This document shows positions 24,473 through 35,678 of a stretch of 64,000 nucleotides of DNA, piece after piece. Made by a program: the position numbers and the translations under genes. The stretch is from CAVTWH01 sp963850915 (GTDB taxonomy: Bacteria; Actinomycetota; Actinomycetes; Mycobacteriales; Micromonosporaceae). Each line of letters begins with the position of its first letter. Position 1 is the first letter of the stretch. The notes under the pieces are model-generated. The model was not told where the DNA came from. It ran no database searches and was given only the letters and a program-made list of their open reading frames with translations. The stretch lies in contig CAWKND010000005.1 in NCBI GenBank assembly GCA_963850915.1, positions 682,001-746,000 on the forward strand, given 5' to 3'.

Positions 24473-25737
24473 ATGTCCGAGCCTGACCCGACCCCTTCAC
24501 CGGCGCCGGTACCGACCGACCCGCCTGGGCCTGCCGCGCCTCCGGCGCCTGCCGAGTCTGCGGCGCCTGCCGGGCCGGCTGAGCATACGGAGCCGGCTGA
24601 GCATGCCGGGCCGGCTGATCCGGCTACGCCCGGCAATGGGGCAGTCGGCGGCGTCTCCGGGCCTCGCCGGGTGCTGCGCTCAAGGGTGACCTGGCTGGTG
24701 GCGGCCGGACTGGGCATCGCGCTGGTGGCTGGCGTGCTCGGCGGCCTCATCGGCGGGCACGTGGTGAAGCGGCGGGCACCCACCGCCGCGAACGCCGTGG
24801 GCTGTGCGGCGGCGAGCGTGGCCGACTCGGTACTGCCGAGTGTGGTGACCCTGCAGGTCGGTGGCGGCTCGGCGAGCGGTACCGGCAGCGGCGAGATCAT
24901 CCGGGCGGACGGGTACGTACTCACCAACGATCACGTGATCGCCCCGGGCGCCGCCGGTGGGAACATCGACGTACTGCTGAGCGGCGGCCAACGGGAGGCG
25001 GCCACCCTGGTCGGTCGCGCTCCGCTCGTGGACCTGGCGGTGGTGAAGGTGGCCGGTGGGGAGCCGTTGCCGACCATCCGGCTGGGCGACTCCGGCGGGC
25101 TGCGGGTGGGGCAGCCGGTGGTCGCGCTCGGCTCGCCGCTGGGCCTGTCCGGCACGGTGACCAGCGGCATCGTCAGCGCGCTCGGCCGGGACGTGACGCT
25201 GCCCAAGAGCGGCGGCCACACCGCGCTGCTGGTCGAGGCGATCCAGACGGACGCGGCGATCAACCCGGGCAACTCCGGCGGCCCGCTGGTCGACTGCGCG
25301 GGCGCGCTCGTCGGGATCAACACCGCGGGCGCTGTGGTACCCGGCGCGACCGGCCAGTCGTCGGCAACGTGGGTATCGGCTTCGCCATCCCGCTGGAGTT
25401 GGCCGAGCGGGTGGCCGACCAGATCATCGCGACCGGCAGCTTCAGCCCGGCGTACCTGGGGCTCTCGGCGGCAGCGATCCCGGCCGCCGCAGCCGCCCGG
25501 TTCGGCATCGACAGCGGCCTGTACATCCGGTCGGTCAGCGTGCCCGGCCCGGCAGCTCAGGCCGGGCTGGTGGCCGGTGACGTGATCACCACGGTCGACG
25601 GCGCGCCGGCGTCGAGCGTGGACGCGCTGTTCAAGGTGGTACTCACCAAGCACCCCGGCGACCACGTCAGCCTCGGGTACCTGCGCAACGGCGTCGCGAG
25701 GACCGCGACCGTCACGCTCGCCACCCCGCCTGCCTAA
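24473..25737 (+). pseudogene. HtrA/DegP-type membrane serine protease with PDZ domain, frameshifted
   Basis: About 420 residues: Pro/Ala-rich cytoplasmic N-terminus, one transmembrane helix (TWLVAAGLGIALVAGVLGGL, residues 73-95), a trypsin-like domain with catalytic His in YVLTNDHVI, Asp in PLVDLAVVKV and Ser in NPGNSGGPLVD, then a PDZ domain (GLYIRSVSVPGPAAQAGLVAGDVI). The frame changes near 25360: frame 1 ends its sense at GATGQSSA, and frame 2 resumes NVGIGFAIPLELAERVADQI. One missing base accounts for it, and all catalytic parts are preserved, so the gene is probably functional. Exported quality-control protease by family. A decayed copy of its 3' end lies at 26500-26610. Confidence 0.85.
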
Positions 25738-25803
25738 TGGGTGGTCATACACCCGGGACGCCCGATGCGCCGGGCATCCCGGGTGGCCGTCAGCCGGTTG
25801 CGG

Positions 25804-26167
25804 TCAGCTCTCGAGGTAGCCACCTGTGGCGTAGTACCCGGCGGGGCAGTAGGCCCAAGAACCTGTCCGGTCGCCGTCCCAGTGCCAGGGACCGCTTCTC
25901 TTGGCCCCGTAGGCCGTGGCCGTCCTGGCAGTAGGTCCATGCGCGGTAGCTGGATGGGCCGGTGCCGTCGCACCAGCCGCCGAAACCGTTGAGGAAAATG
26001 AGGTTTCCGTAGCCGTCCTCGTTCTCGTAGCAGGCTCGCAACGTGGCCGCTGCCGGAGCGGCCTTCACTACCACCGCCGTCGTCGCGATCACCAGGGTCG
26101 CGAGCGCGACCGCCGCAGCCCTGTTGGCCAGTGAGCGCCGTGGTTTCTGGCCCGGTCTCTTGTCCAT
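25804..26167 (-). pseudogene. Small secreted Cys/Trp/Tyr-rich protein, frameshifted
   Basis: ATG 26167 has a GAGGAAG site; residues 1-37 are a signal peptide (basic start, hydrophobic core AAAVALATLVIATTAVVV, then APAAA). The mature part reads ACYENEDGYGNLIFLNGF, GGWCDGTGPSSYRAWTYC. Near 25920 the frame shifts by one; the new frame gives AYGAKRSGPWHWDGDR and TGSWAYCPAGYYATGGYLES before the TGA at 25804-25806. The two halves share a W-x-Y-C pattern, suggesting a small disulfide-bonded fold. No family recognised. Likely a sequencing error rather than decay. Confidence 0.6.
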
Positions 26168-26449
26168 CAATAACTTCCTCTCGTCCGATCGGAACATTCG
26201 TCCACGGCCACGCTGCTAAAGCGCCGAATTGGCGAGCGATCCCGTAGAGCGTCAGCAGAAGAAGACTCACAACCATGCCTTACCAAACGGATACCAAAGT
26301 CATACAGTCGGCATTTATGCTGCTCAATGAGCTTGGGGAACGGGTTGCAAGGCGTAGGCCGCTCGTATTGGCGCGGTGTTGTTGGCCCTCCTCGATTTGG
26401 GGATGATCGGACCTCGAGCGCGTTGGAGCATTGCGACAGCACAGCTACC
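26168..26449. other. Intergenic region upstream of secreted protein
   Basis: AT-richer than the rest of the window; it must hold the promoter of the minus-strand secreted protein. A repeated TGGTA (TGGTATCCGTTTGGTA on the minus strand, near 26281-26296) is the only pattern I see. No gene is supported. Confidence 0.4.
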
Positions 26450-26475
26450 GCGACGTTGGCGCGCGCCAACGTCGC
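26450..26475. repeat. 26-bp perfect palindrome
   Basis: GCGACGTTGGCGC (26450-26462) is followed at once by its exact reverse complement GCGCCAACGTCGC (26463-26475). There is no spacer, so it is a two-fold symmetric site rather than a looped hairpin. It lies next to the HtrA remnant in a rearranged segment. Could be a protein-binding or recombination site. Confidence 0.7.
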
Positions 26476-26482
26476 CCTGTAG

Positions 26483-26620
26483 GTGATGTTGGGCTTGGGG
26501 CTGGAATTCCTTGTGGTACTCACGAAGCATGCCGGGGGTCCGGCGAGCCTCGGGCACCTGCGCGACGGCGCTGCGATGACGGCGACCGTCACGCCCGGTA
26601 CCAGCCAGCCCAAGTCGTGC
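26483..26620 (+). pseudogene. Remnant of an HtrA 3' end
   Basis: The frame LVVLTKHAGGPASLGHLRDGAAMTATVTPGT matches the last PDZ segment of the neighbouring HtrA gene, KVVLTKHPGDHVSLGYLRNGVARTATVTLAT, about 900 bases upstream. Only this final segment is recognisable; the sequence before it is unrelated. It is a decayed partial duplicate or the end of a lost paralogue. Confidence 0.65.
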
Positions 26621-26640
26621 GTCCACCATCCGGCAGTTCT

Positions 26641-26697
26641 CATGATCGCGAAAGATTTGGGGCTACAGCACCACTTTTCTTACGTGATCATTGAAAC
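26641..26697. repeat. 57-bp palindromic repeat, copy 1
   Basis: Shares with 27755-27812 the pattern CATGATCGYGAARGATTTKGGG, then AGCACCACTTTTCTTACG and YGATCATGAAACC. The ends are inverted (ATGATCGCG against CGTGATCAT, with GAAAGA against TCTT inside), so each copy can fold into a hairpin with a loop around the AGCACCAC segment. Its right edge abuts the stop of the LPXTG gene fragment. Confidence 0.8.
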
Positions 26698-27754
26698 CTA
26701 ACCCGTCGACTGGTCGTCGCGGCGCCGGTCGACGTTGGCGAGCAGGACCAGCGCGGTACCGGCCATCAGTAGCAGGGCTCCGCCGACCAGGCCGGGCGCC
26801 GAGCCGGTGGGAGGGCCGGTCGCCGGCAGTTCGGCCGGTCCCGTGGGTGCGGGAGGTCCGGTGAGCCCGGCCAGTCCGGTGCGGCCGGGCGGCCCACCTG
26901 TCATCGGGGGTGCCGCTGTGCCACCGGACGGCGGCACGGCGGCCGGCCCCGACGACGCGGGCGACGACGTAGGCGAAGCTGATTCCGAGGGCGACGAGGG
27001 CGACGACGAGGGGGACGCCGACGTCGGTGACGGGCTCGCGGCGACCACGTCGGCCTCGGTGCTCACCAGTGAGGTGAGGAGCTGGCCGGTAGCGGCGACC
27101 GTGGCCCGGTACTGCACGGTGTTGACCAGCGTGCCGGGTACCGACGGTACCGTCTCGCAGCTGACCAGTGGGGTACGCGCGCCCGGGGCGAACGGGCCGG
27201 TGAACGACTGGTCCCCGCACTGATCACTGGACCAGGAGATGTCCGCCAGGTCGGTCGCGCCGTCGTTGACGCCCTGCAGGAACCAGGTGACCGACTGCCC
27301 CGGCTGGCCCGGATCGGGGTACCCGTAGGCGACCGTGGCCAGCCGGCTGCCGGGCAGCACGTCGACCGAGGAGGTCACTGTGCTGGTAAGCGGCGCCCCG
27401 GTGGCGGCCTCGGTGGCGGTGAGATCGGTGGTGTTCGTCGCCGGGCCGTCGGGCTGCGCGACCGAGTTGCAGCTGACCAGCGCGGTGGCGGCACCTGGCG
27501 CGAGCGTGCCGGGGAAGCTGGCGTCGCCGCACTGGCTGCTGGCCAGGGTCACGTCCGACAGCGGGTCGGTACCGGCGTTGATGACCTGGAGGAACCAGGT
27601 GATGTTACCGCCGGGTACCACCGGATCGGGCGAACCGAACGAGGTGGTGAAGAACCGTACCGGCTCCTCGTCGCCGAGGTCGGCGGTGGACGAGGTGAAC
27701 GGGGTGAGTACCTGTCCGGTGCTGGAGCCTTCCGTCCCGCCATCCGGGACAGCC
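26698..27754 (-). pseudogene. LPXTG-anchored surface protein, 5'-truncated
   Basis: The open frame runs from within or next to the repeat at 27755 to the TAG at 26698-26700 with no plausible start; the first valine (27621) is inside a domain. Text before it, EGSSTGQVLTPFTSSTADLGDEEPV region, is in the same frame. Two similar domains of the DUF11/DUF7507 type follow (ITWFLQVINAGTDPLSDVTL; VTWFLQGVNDGATDLADISW, each with a Cys pair), then a Ser/Pro linker and a sortase signal: LPATG, hydrophobic helix, RRR tail. So it was a cell-wall-attached protein that has lost its signal peptide and N-terminal domains. Confidence 0.75.
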
Positions 27755-27812
27755 CATGATCGTGAAGGATTTTGGGTCCTATAGCACCACTTTTCTTACG
27801 CGATCATGAAAC
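27755..27812. repeat. 57-bp palindromic repeat, copy 2
   Basis: Second copy of the repeat at 26641-26697, in the same orientation, with a perfectly shared core AGCACCACTTTTCTTACG and a handful of differences outside it. Together the two copies bracket the truncated surface-protein gene almost exactly, 1.1 kb apart. No transposase is present, so it may be a MITE-like or REP-like element. Confidence 0.8.
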
Positions 27813-27856
27813 CGCCTCGGGCCGCGTCGCCGGCCGAAGCTGGCGACTCTCGGTGG

Positions 27857-28757
27857 TCAGGCGGCCTCGACCAGCGCGCCCGTCGGGGCCGCGGGCAGGC
27901 CGGGCAGGCGCAGCCGGCGCGGGGTGACGGCGAGAAGCCGGTGGTACGCGGCGGCCGTCGCCTCGTCCGACGGGGTGTACACGGTGAGCCGGGTGTTGCG
28001 CTGCCCGGTCAGCCAGGTGTGTACCACCTCGGTGTGCAGCGTCCCCACCTCGTCGTGGTGCAGCACCTTCTGCATGTTGTCGATGGCCGACACGTCCTGG
28101 CGCCGCCACAGCTCGCGGAACTCCGGCGAGTACTCCTCCAGCAGTTCCAGCAGCCGCTGCCAGCCCGGGTCGGCCATGTCGGCCGCCATGGCTGTGCGCA
28201 TCTTCGCCACCAGCCGGGGTGCGTTCTGCTCCCACCCGCCCATCACCGAACGCCAGCCCGGCTCCAGGAAGTAGCAGCAGCATGGTGTTGCGCTGCGCGC
28301 AGGGCAGGTCGCGGTACTCGCCGACCAGGGCGCGGTAGCAGCTGTTGCTGGCCAGGATCTCCCAGTGCTGCCCGACGATCGTCGCCGGGTACGGGTCGAG
28401 CTGGTCGAGGATCGCCTGCAGCGCCGGCTCGACGGTCGGCGGCTGCGGCGCCTGCTGCGGGTCGGCCAGCTCGGCGAGGGTGAACAGGTGGCTGCGCTCG
28501 ACCGGGTCGAGGTGCAACACCCGGGCCACCGAGTTGAGTACCTGCACGGAAACGTTGATCGGCCGGCCCTGCTCCAGCCAGGTGTACCAGGTGACCCCGA
28601 TGCCGGACAGCAGCGCCATCTCCTCCCGGCGCAGGCCGGGGGTACGCCGGCGCAGCGTGGGTGGCATGCCGACCATCTCCGGGCTGGTCCGCTCGCGGCG
28701 GGAGCGGATGAACTCGCCCAAGGCTTGCCGCCGCTGCTCACTCGCGCTCTGGTTCAC
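27857..28757 (-). pseudogene. XRE regulator with MmyB-type ligand domain, frameshifted
   Basis: About 300 residues. Frame 1 from 28757 holds the helix-turn-helix (ALGEFIRSRRERTSPEMVG, then GLRREEMALLSGIGVTWYTWLEQGR) and the start of the MmyB-like domain, to CAQRNTMLLL. Near 28277 (CTGCTGCTACTTC) the frame changes and continues YFLEPGWRSVMGGWEQNAPRLVAKMRTAMAAD and HTWLTGQRNTRLTVYTPSDEATAAAYHRLL to 27857. All conserved parts are present across the two frames, so a sequencing error is likely. It is divergent from the efflux pump gene, which it probably represses in response to a ligand, as is usual for this family. Confidence 0.85.
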
Positions 28758-28841
28758 GCCGGTCCCCCCGGTCCTACCGTAGTTGGCCCAGTAACAGTAT
28801 CAAGGGGCTCTAGGTACCAGGCTCAGCCAACCCCCAGGCTG

Positions 28842-30281
28842 ATGCTCGTGACCCAGATACTCGCCACACCAACAACAGCAACAGCGACCCCGGCCCGCGT
28901 CGTCGTACCGTGGCGGGCGCTGCCCGTCCTGCTGCTCGGCGCCTTCCTGCCGATCCTGGACGCCTTCATCGTCAACGTCGGACTGGCGACCATCGAGCGC
29001 ACCCTGCACGCCAGCGCCGCCGAGCTGGAGTTGACCGTCTCCGGGTACGGCGTGGCGTACGCGTGCAGCCTGGTACTCGGTGGCCGGCTCGGCGACCGGT
29101 ACGGCCGGCGCCGGCTGTTCATGCTCGGCCTGGCGGCCTTCACGGCGGCTTCGGCCGGCTGTGGCTTCGCGCCGGGAATCGTTGCGCTGCTTGCCTTCCG
29201 GCTCCTCCAAGGGTTCGCGGCGGCGCTGATGTTCCCGCAGGTACTCGGCTCCATCCAGGCCGGCTTCGAGGGCGCTGACCGGCGGCGCGCGCTCGGCTGG
29301 TTCGGCGCGATGGCCGGGGCCGGGGGCGCGGTCGGCCAACTCGTCGGCGGAGCCCTGCTGGCAGCCAACATCGGTGGCCTGTCCTGGCGACCACTCTTCC
29401 TGGTCAACGTACCGATCGGGGTACTCGCACTGATCCTCAGCCCACGGCTCATCCCGGAGACCCGGGCCGCCGTCGCGGCACCGCTGGACCTGCCCGGCGC
29501 GGCGCTGCTCGCCACGGTCATCGCCCTGCTACTGCTGCCGTTGACGCTCGGCCGGGCGGACGGCTGGCCACTGTGGACCTGGCTCAGCCTGGCCGCGCTG
29601 GCCCCGGCCGCCGCCGGCTTCGTCGCCGTCCAACTGCGCAAAGAACGACGCGGGGGTACGCCGCTGCTGCCGCCCTCGCTGCTGCGCATCCCGGCCGCCC
29701 GGCGGGCACTGCTGGCCTGCCTCGCCTTCGCCTGCTGCATCGGCGGGCTGCTGTTCACCACCTCGATGACCCTGCAGGTGGCGTACTCCTTCGGGGCACT
29801 GCGCGCCGGACTCACCATGGGCCCCTGCGCCGTGGTGTTCCTGCTGGTCTCGCTACGGGTCGGCGGCTGGGTGGCCCGGTACGGCGCGCGGGTACTGGTA
29901 CTCGGCGCGCTCATCTTCGCCAGCGGCGTGGCCGCGTTCGCGACGGTGGCCACCGCCGCGCCGGTACTGCACCAGGGACTCGCCGCGCTGGCCCTGGCAG
30001 TGGTCGGCGCGGGCTGGGCGATGGTGCTCTCGCCGGTGATCGGGTACTCGCTGGCCGGCCTGCCGGCGGACCGGGCCGGGCTGGCCGGCGGGGTACTCTC
30101 CACGGCCCTGCAGGTCGGCTTGGCGGTCGGCGCATCCGTGGTCGGCTCGCTGCTGTTCGCCGTCGCCGGTACCCACCCCGACGTGCACGCCTGGCACCGG
30201 GCCATCCTGGTGGCACTGCTCGCCGAGATCGGCCTGGCGCTGGCCACCGCGGTCGCCTGCGCCCGCATCGGCCGCCCGTGA
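28842..30281 (+). CDS. MFS transporter, DHA2 (14-TM) drug efflux type
   Basis: 479-residue inner-membrane drug/proton antiporter. First helix LPVLLLGAFLPILDAFIVNVGLATI has the DHA2 D-x-x-I/V-V-N-V-A signature; motif A GGRLGDRYGRRRLFMLG and motif C GAMAGAGGAVGQLVGGALL follow. Hydrophobicity suggests 13-14 helices. ATG 28842 has no clear Shine-Dalgarno sequence, so the message may be leaderless or use the GTG at 28848. Divergent from an XRE/MmyB regulator with 84 bases between, a typical regulator/efflux pair. Substrate unknown. Confidence 0.9.
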   Translation: MLVTQILATPTTATATPARVVVPWRALPVLLLGAFLPILDAFIVNVGLATIERTLHASAAELELTVSGYGVAYACSLVLGGRLGDRYGRRRLFMLGLAAFTAASAGCGFAPGIVALLAFRLLQGFAAALMFPQVLGSIQAGFEGADRRRALGWFGAMAGAGGAVGQLVGGALLAANIGGLSWRPLFLVNVPIGVLALILSPRLIPETRAAVAAPLDLPGAALLATVIALLLLPLTLGRADGWPLWTWLSLAALAPAAAGFVAVQLRKERRGGTPLLPPSLLRIPAARRALLACLAFACCIGGLLFTTSMTLQVAYSFGALRAGLTMGPCAVVFLLVSLRVGGWVARYGARVLVLGALIFASGVAAFATVATAAPVLHQGLAALALAVVGAGWAMVLSPVIGYSLAGLPADRAGLAGGVLSTALQVGLAVGASVVGSLLFAVAGTHPDVHAWHRAILVALLAEIGLALATAVACARIGRP

Positions 30282-30456
30282 GCCGCCGCGCCGGCTGATT
30301 CGCCAGCTGATCCGCAGGCCTATCCGGCGTCCGCGCCGCCGGATCGGCCGCCGGCGGGACAGGTGCCGGAACCGGTCAGGATTCGAGAAGCAGCGCCCCT
30401 TGGGGTCACCTAGAGTGACGGCGTTGGACATCAGCGCCACTACTCTAGGAGTGACC

Positions 30457-30804
30457 ATGACGGACTCATCCACCCAGGGAATCAAGACCGTGCTGCATCC
30501 GGTCACCGATCTGGCGGCGGCCAAGGCGGTCTACAGCGCGCTGTTGGGCATCGAGCCGCAGGCCGACGCGGAGTACTACGTCGGCTACGACGTCGCCGGC
30601 CAGCACATCGGGCTGGTACCGGGCGGCGGCGGGATGACCTCGCCGGTGGCGTACTGGCAGGTGGCGGACATCGAGGCGAAGCTGGCCGAGGTGACCGCCG
30701 CCGGTGCCACCGTGCGGGAGCAGCCGCGCAATGTCGGTGGCAGCCGCCTGGTTGCCACCTTCACCGACCCCGACGGTAACGTGCTCGGGCTGCTCCAGGA
30801 CTAG
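30457..30804 (+). CDS. VOC family protein
   Basis: 115-residue single VOC domain: IKTVLHPVTDLAAAKAVYSALLGIEPQ at the start and VATFTDPDGNVLGLLQD at the end. ATG 30457 follows an AGGAGTG site. Short VOC proteins of this sort bind small molecules or act as glyoxalase-like enzymes. The UvrA-like gene begins 69 bases after its stop and is probably in the same transcript, which suggests a shared role in toxin or DNA-damage resistance; that link is inferred. Confidence 0.82.
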   Translation: MTDSSTQGIKTVLHPVTDLAAAKAVYSALLGIEPQADAEYYVGYDVAGQHIGLVPGGGGMTSPVAYWQVADIEAKLAEVTAAGATVREQPRNVGGSRLVATFTDPDGNVLGLLQD

Positions 30805-30873
30805 TGACGCCCGACCCTCGTGCCGCAGCCGGGCTCGGCGCGAGGCGTACCCCGCCGGACAGATGGAGACACG

Positions 30874-33264
<2,391 letters not shown>

Positions 33265-33395
33265 CCGTCCCGTGCGTTTGCTGTGCCGCTCCCGACTGGT
33301 TTGAGGTCATTTGTGCCTGTCCTGGGCATTCGGTGGGCTGATCGGCGCTGCGCTGGTACGGCGGCCTACCGGCGCTGTGGGATGGTGGTGGGGTG

Positions 33396-33812
33396 ATGTT
33401 GGAGGACCTCGTCCGGCTGCGCCGGGCCCGTGACCGGATGGACCGCGACTACGCTCAGCCGCTGGACGTTCCGGCGCTGGCGCGGGACGCCCTCATGTCG
33501 CCGGGTCACTTCTCCCGCAGCTTTCGCGCCGCCTTCGGTGAGACGCCGTACAGCTACCTCATGACGCGCCGGATCGAGCGGGCCAAGGCGCTGCTGCGGC
33601 GCGGCGACCTGAGCGTGACCGAGGTCTGCTTCGCGGTCGGCTGTACCTCGCTGGGTACCTTCAGCACGCGCTTCACCGAGCTGGTCGGCGAGAGCCCGAG
33701 TGCGTACCGGGGCCGCCGCCACGACGAGGGCGCCGCCATCCCGGCCTGCGTCGCCAAGATTCACACGCGACCGGTCAGGAATGGAGAAGCGAAAGCCGTT
33801 CCCCGCCCGTAG
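33396..33812 (+). CDS. AraC family regulator (DNA-binding domain only)
   Basis: 138 residues, almost all an AraC/XylS double helix-turn-helix: PLDVPALARDALMSPGHFSRSFRAAFGETP and LSVTEVCFAVGCTSLGTFSTRFTELVG with the closing SPSAYR. There is no separate ligand-binding domain. ATG 33396, with GTG 33393 as alternative. The VOC gene starts 10 bases after its stop; this small-AraC plus VOC pair recurs in actinobacteria and suggests that the regulator controls, or is co-transcribed with, the VOC gene. Confidence 0.85.
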   Translation: MLEDLVRLRRARDRMDRDYAQPLDVPALARDALMSPGHFSRSFRAAFGETPYSYLMTRRIERAKALLRRGDLSVTEVCFAVGCTSLGTFSTRFTELVGESPSAYRGRRHDEGAAIPACVAKIHTRPVRNGEAKAVPRP

Positions 33813-33822
33813 CGTGAAAAGC

Positions 33823-34248
33823 ATGGACATCAAGCTTTCCCAGTGCTTCATCGCCGTCGACGACCACGACAAGGCGCTCGCCTTCTACCGGGACGTACTC
33901 GGCATGGAGGTACGCAACGATGTCGGGTTCGAGGGGATGCGCTGGGTGACCGTGGGCTCGCCGTCGCAGCCCGATGTGGACATCGTCCTGGAGCCGGCCC
34001 TGGCGCACCCGAACGCCTCGGCCGCTGACAAGGAGGTCATGGCGGAACTGCTGGCGAAGGGCCTGCTGCGCGGCGTGATCTTCCGTACCGACGACTGCGA
34101 CGCCGCCTTCGAGCGCATCAGCGCGGCCGGAGCCGAGGTACTGCAGGAACCGATCGACCAGCCGTACGGCGTCCGCGACTGCGCCTTCCGCGATCCCTCG
34201 GGCAACATGCTGCGCTTCAACCAGCCGCGCAAGCCGGCCAGCGCCTGA
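33823..34248 (+). CDS. VOC family protein
   Basis: 141-residue VOC protein: KLSQCFIAVDDHDKALAFYRDVLGMEVRND at the start, and PYGVRDCAFRDPSGNMLRFNQP at the end. ATG 33823 matches the domain start. Located 10 bases after the AraC-type regulator gene and probably co-transcribed with it. Similar to glyoxalase-like proteins of unknown substrate. Confidence 0.85.
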   Translation: MDIKLSQCFIAVDDHDKALAFYRDVLGMEVRNDVGFEGMRWVTVGSPSQPDVDIVLEPALAHPNASAADKEVMAELLAKGLLRGVIFRTDDCDAAFERISAAGAEVLQEPIDQPYGVRDCAFRDPSGNMLRFNQPRKPASA

Positions 34249-34370
34249 TCAACCTGCAAACCCCCACCACTCCGCGCGGGGTACTGCCAACGGCGTCCAT
34301 CAATGCCCCGGCGAGGACATGATCGCTATCCGGAAGGAGATCGTCCGGAATGGGCTCTACAGTGCCGGGC

Positions 34371-35546
34371 ATGACAGAGATCGGAACGGATTGGCGGGTA
34401 GTGGATGGCGTCGCGACCGCATGGTTCGACGCGCCTTCGCTGATCGAGGGGGCCGCGCTGGCCGGGCGCATCGTGGAGCTGTCGGCCGAGATCGTGGTCG
34501 ACCTGCGCGCGACCGGCATTCGGGTGCGCCTGGACTCAGACGTGCACGCCGAGGCGGTGTCGGCGGCGGCGCGGGATCTCGGGCTGGCCGCGAACCCTGC
34601 CGTACTGCAGCAGCTGAGCGTCGTGTTCGAATCCGCGAACCCGTCTGTGGTGAGGCAGTACTGGCAGCACGTGTTCGACTACGCGCCCGGGGAGGACGGC
34701 GGTCTGGTGGATCCGTTGCGGCGCGACCCCGCGATCCGCATCCGGCAGTCGAGCGAGCCACGGCCGTTGCGAAACCGCGTCCACCTCGACGTGGTGCGGC
34801 CGGCCGCGGCGGTCGAGCAGGCGAGTCTCGGTGAGGCATCGGGACCGTTCGGGGTCTGTCACACCGACCCCGACGGCAACGAGGTCGACCTGGTGCCGGG
34901 CGACGCGCTCGGCGAGAGTGTCGGGACAGCCGACTGGCAGGCGGTGTTCAGCGCGATGGCGTGCTACCGCATCAACTCGCCGACGCAGCAGCGTGACCTG
35001 GCAGCCGCGGCAGCGGCGCTGGCCGACGACGCGGGCTTCCCGCTGCTGGTCGACCTGCGCCCCGGGCTCGTGATCATCGACAGCGGCAAGGACCAGTGGG
35101 AGGAGGACGCCCACGGCCTCGAGCTCGACTTCGCCGACCTGGCAGCGAACCTCCAGACCGTTGCCCGCAAACTCGGGGCCACTGCGGATCCGGGGCTGCC
35201 GCGCTTCGCTCAGCTCTTCCTCGACGCCGCCGACGTCGCCGCGGTCCGTGCGTTCTGGGTCGCCGCACTCGGATACACCCACGACCGGCGAGCCGGGATC
35301 AGCGATATCCACGATCCGCGGTGGCTGAACCCGGTGCTGGTGTTCCAAGAGCTCGACGCTTCCGAGACGGAGCGGCGCCGGCAGCGCAACCGCATCCACT
35401 TCGAACTCGCTGTGCCGTGGGACGTCGCGCAGACGCGCCTTGCCGCGACCGTCGCGGCCGGTGGCCGGCTCCTTGACGAGTCGCAGGACCGCTGGCGGAT
35501 CGCCGACCCGGAAGGCAACGAATTGGTGATCGTCAGTGGGGCATGA
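34371..35546 (+). CDS. Tandem PCD-VOC-PCD-VOC fusion protein
   Basis: 391 residues made of two repeats of the same pair. Residues about 1-85 and 185-275 resemble pterin-4a-carbinolamine dehydratase (first: DWRVVDGVATAWFDAPSLIEGAALAGRI; second: LELDFADLAANLQTVARKLGA), and each is followed by a VOC domain (SVVFESANPSVVRQYWQHVFDY ending VCHTDPDGNEVDLVPGD; FLDAADVAAVRAFWVAALGY ending WRIADPEGNELVIVSG). The dehydratase histidine motif (HHP) of active PCD enzymes is not evident, so those domains may be structural. The ATG at 34371 or at 34350 could be used. Function unknown. Confidence 0.7.
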   Translation: MTEIGTDWRVVDGVATAWFDAPSLIEGAALAGRIVELSAEIVVDLRATGIRVRLDSDVHAEAVSAAARDLGLAANPAVLQQLSVVFESANPSVVRQYWQHVFDYAPGEDGGLVDPLRRDPAIRIRQSSEPRPLRNRVHLDVVRPAAAVEQASLGEASGPFGVCHTDPDGNEVDLVPGDALGESVGTADWQAVFSAMACYRINSPTQQRDLAAAAAALADDAGFPLLVDLRPGLVIIDSGKDQWEEDAHGLELDFADLAANLQTVARKLGATADPGLPRFAQLFLDAADVAAVRAFWVAALGYTHDRRAGISDIHDPRWLNPVLVFQELDASETERRRQRNRIHFELAVPWDVAQTRLAATVAAGGRLLDESQDRWRIADPEGNELVIVSGA

Positions 35547-35678
35547 GCCCACGCTGGGCTGAGCTCCACACTTGGCGGTTCCGTCTACGAGCGCAGGATC
35601 TCCGCCGCAACCAGCACCGAACGCCCATGGCTAGCCGTCGACGTAGCGAACCCGGGCGGCGGTATTAGGCTGCCGCGC

